A DNA stretch of 64,000 bases from Acidobacteriota bacterium (lineage in GTDB: Bacteria; Acidobacteriota; Terriglobia; Acidiferrales; UBA7541). Under the pieces are notes generated by a model. It made no database searches. It saw nothing but the letters and a program-made list of their open reading frames with translations, and was not told the origin of the DNA. Positions 63,711 through 64,000 of the stretch are shown piece after piece. The first letter of the stretch is position 1; each line of letters starts with the position of its first letter. The translations under genes and the position numbers were made by a program. The stretch lies in contig PMTV01000039.1 of assembly GCA_003167215.1 (NCBI GenBank), positions 62,001-126,000 of the forward strand, given 5' to 3'.

Positions 63711-64000
63711 TCACAGGCCCATTGGCCGAGTTCGTTCGCTGATAGCGTCCGCCAGAACCAGAGCAGCTCCGCTGAACGCTAAGGTATCAACGAAATAGTT
63801 CAGTCCCTCGGCTATGCTGGATGCGTTGGCCACTAAGATAGGGAGATAAACAAATAGCACGACGAGCAGAATCATGATCCCCAGATAGGTCGCAGCTAGG
63901 CGCGCCTTTTTGTTCACGACAATACATGCGCCGCAAACAACCAGAACCGCGCCCGAAACATAGGCCCAGAAAAGATGCCCGGGAATCCACGTTGGCGTTA
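63711..64000 (-). CDS. DoxX-like membrane protein, C-terminal part (5' end outside window)
   Basis: The minus-strand frame is open from the window edge (WIPGHLFWAYVSGAVLVVCGA, residues in part) to the TAG/TAA stop at 63711. It has three or more hydrophobic helices including KARLAATYLGIMILLVVLFVYLP and LNYFVDTLAFSGAALVLADAI (each in part). The pattern resembles DoxX/DUF4267-like proteins of acidobacteria. An internal GTG at 63917 would give only 68 residues and cut a helix, so the true start lies outside. Confidence 0.68.
   Translation of the reverse strand, partial: TPTWIPGHLFWAYVSGAVLVVCGACIVVNKKARLAATYLGIMILLVVLFVYLPILVANASSIAEGLNYFVDTLAFSGAALVLADAISERTRPMGL

Overview
The window is 64 kb of continuous, high-GC bacterial chromosome with dense protein coding on both strands. 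The gene content points to an acidobacterium (Terriglobia/Koribacter-like): a Pkn-type serine/threonine kinase fused to a WD40-like propeller, an Oar-like TonB-dependent receptor with a carboxypeptidase-regulatory N-terminus, many secreted TPR proteins, the DUF2203 and DUF255 families, and frequent GTG/TTG starts. This is inferred from gene families; no rRNA marker is present. I see no tRNA, rRNA, CRISPR array, insertion sequence or prophage.

Layout. 1-6.3 kb: end of an M16 peptidase gene, larB, selA (reverse), a coiled-coil conserved protein and the propeller kinase (reverse). 6.5-13.6 kb: TonB receptor, purH, a DUF6265 protein and a secreted TPR protein. 13.6-21.4 kb: a housekeeping run ispE-prs-rplY-pth-rpsF-rpsR-rplI, then dnaB and alr. 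21.6-25.5 kb: PIN/TRAM membrane protein, ispD-ispF, an orphan protein resembling the anticodon-binding end of glutamyl-tRNA synthetase, and rlmB. 25.5-35.9 kb: apt, acylphosphatase, marC, a saccharopine-dehydrogenase-like gene, moaA, DUF2203, DUF255, thiC, a small superinfection-immunity-type membrane protein and a methyltransferase. 36-42.4 kb: PAS-SpoIIE phosphatase, a solitary nuoB with a Rieske gene, EVE protein, cyclase, mutM, an MFS carrier and a NadR-like kinase. 42.5-49 kb: M28 peptidase, dtd, DinB/GNAT pair, marR with a ClC channel, and an SDR. 49.2-56.4 kb: DUF2207/LemA pair, aldo-keto reductase, TPR protein, and a comM/yifB gene whose frame is broken. 56.5-64 kb: RsbW-like kinase with a STAS protein, a metallothionein-like mini-gene, a YfgM-like protein, dgt, then yceD-rpmF-plsX-fabD behind a consensus promoter, and two membrane-protein genes at the edge.

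Functional links. ispE, ispD and ispF supply three successive steps of the MEP isoprenoid pathway. plsX and fabD with rpmF/yceD form the usual ribosome/lipid cluster. dtd, rlmB, pth, selA and the GluRS-like protein all act on tRNA or ribosomes. The PAS-SpoIIE phosphatase, RsbW-like kinase and STAS protein are the parts of a partner-switching circuit, although the phosphatase lies 19 kb from the other two.

Most noteworthy: (i) comM/yifB is split by a -1 frame change exactly at a T TTC CCG heptamer; (ii) a 50-residue metallothionein-like gene lies between annotated genes; (iii) the catalytic-domain-less GluRS-like protein sits in the ispDF-rlmB operon. I do not see an obviously new multi-gene system. 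Most of the window is ordinary core chromosome.
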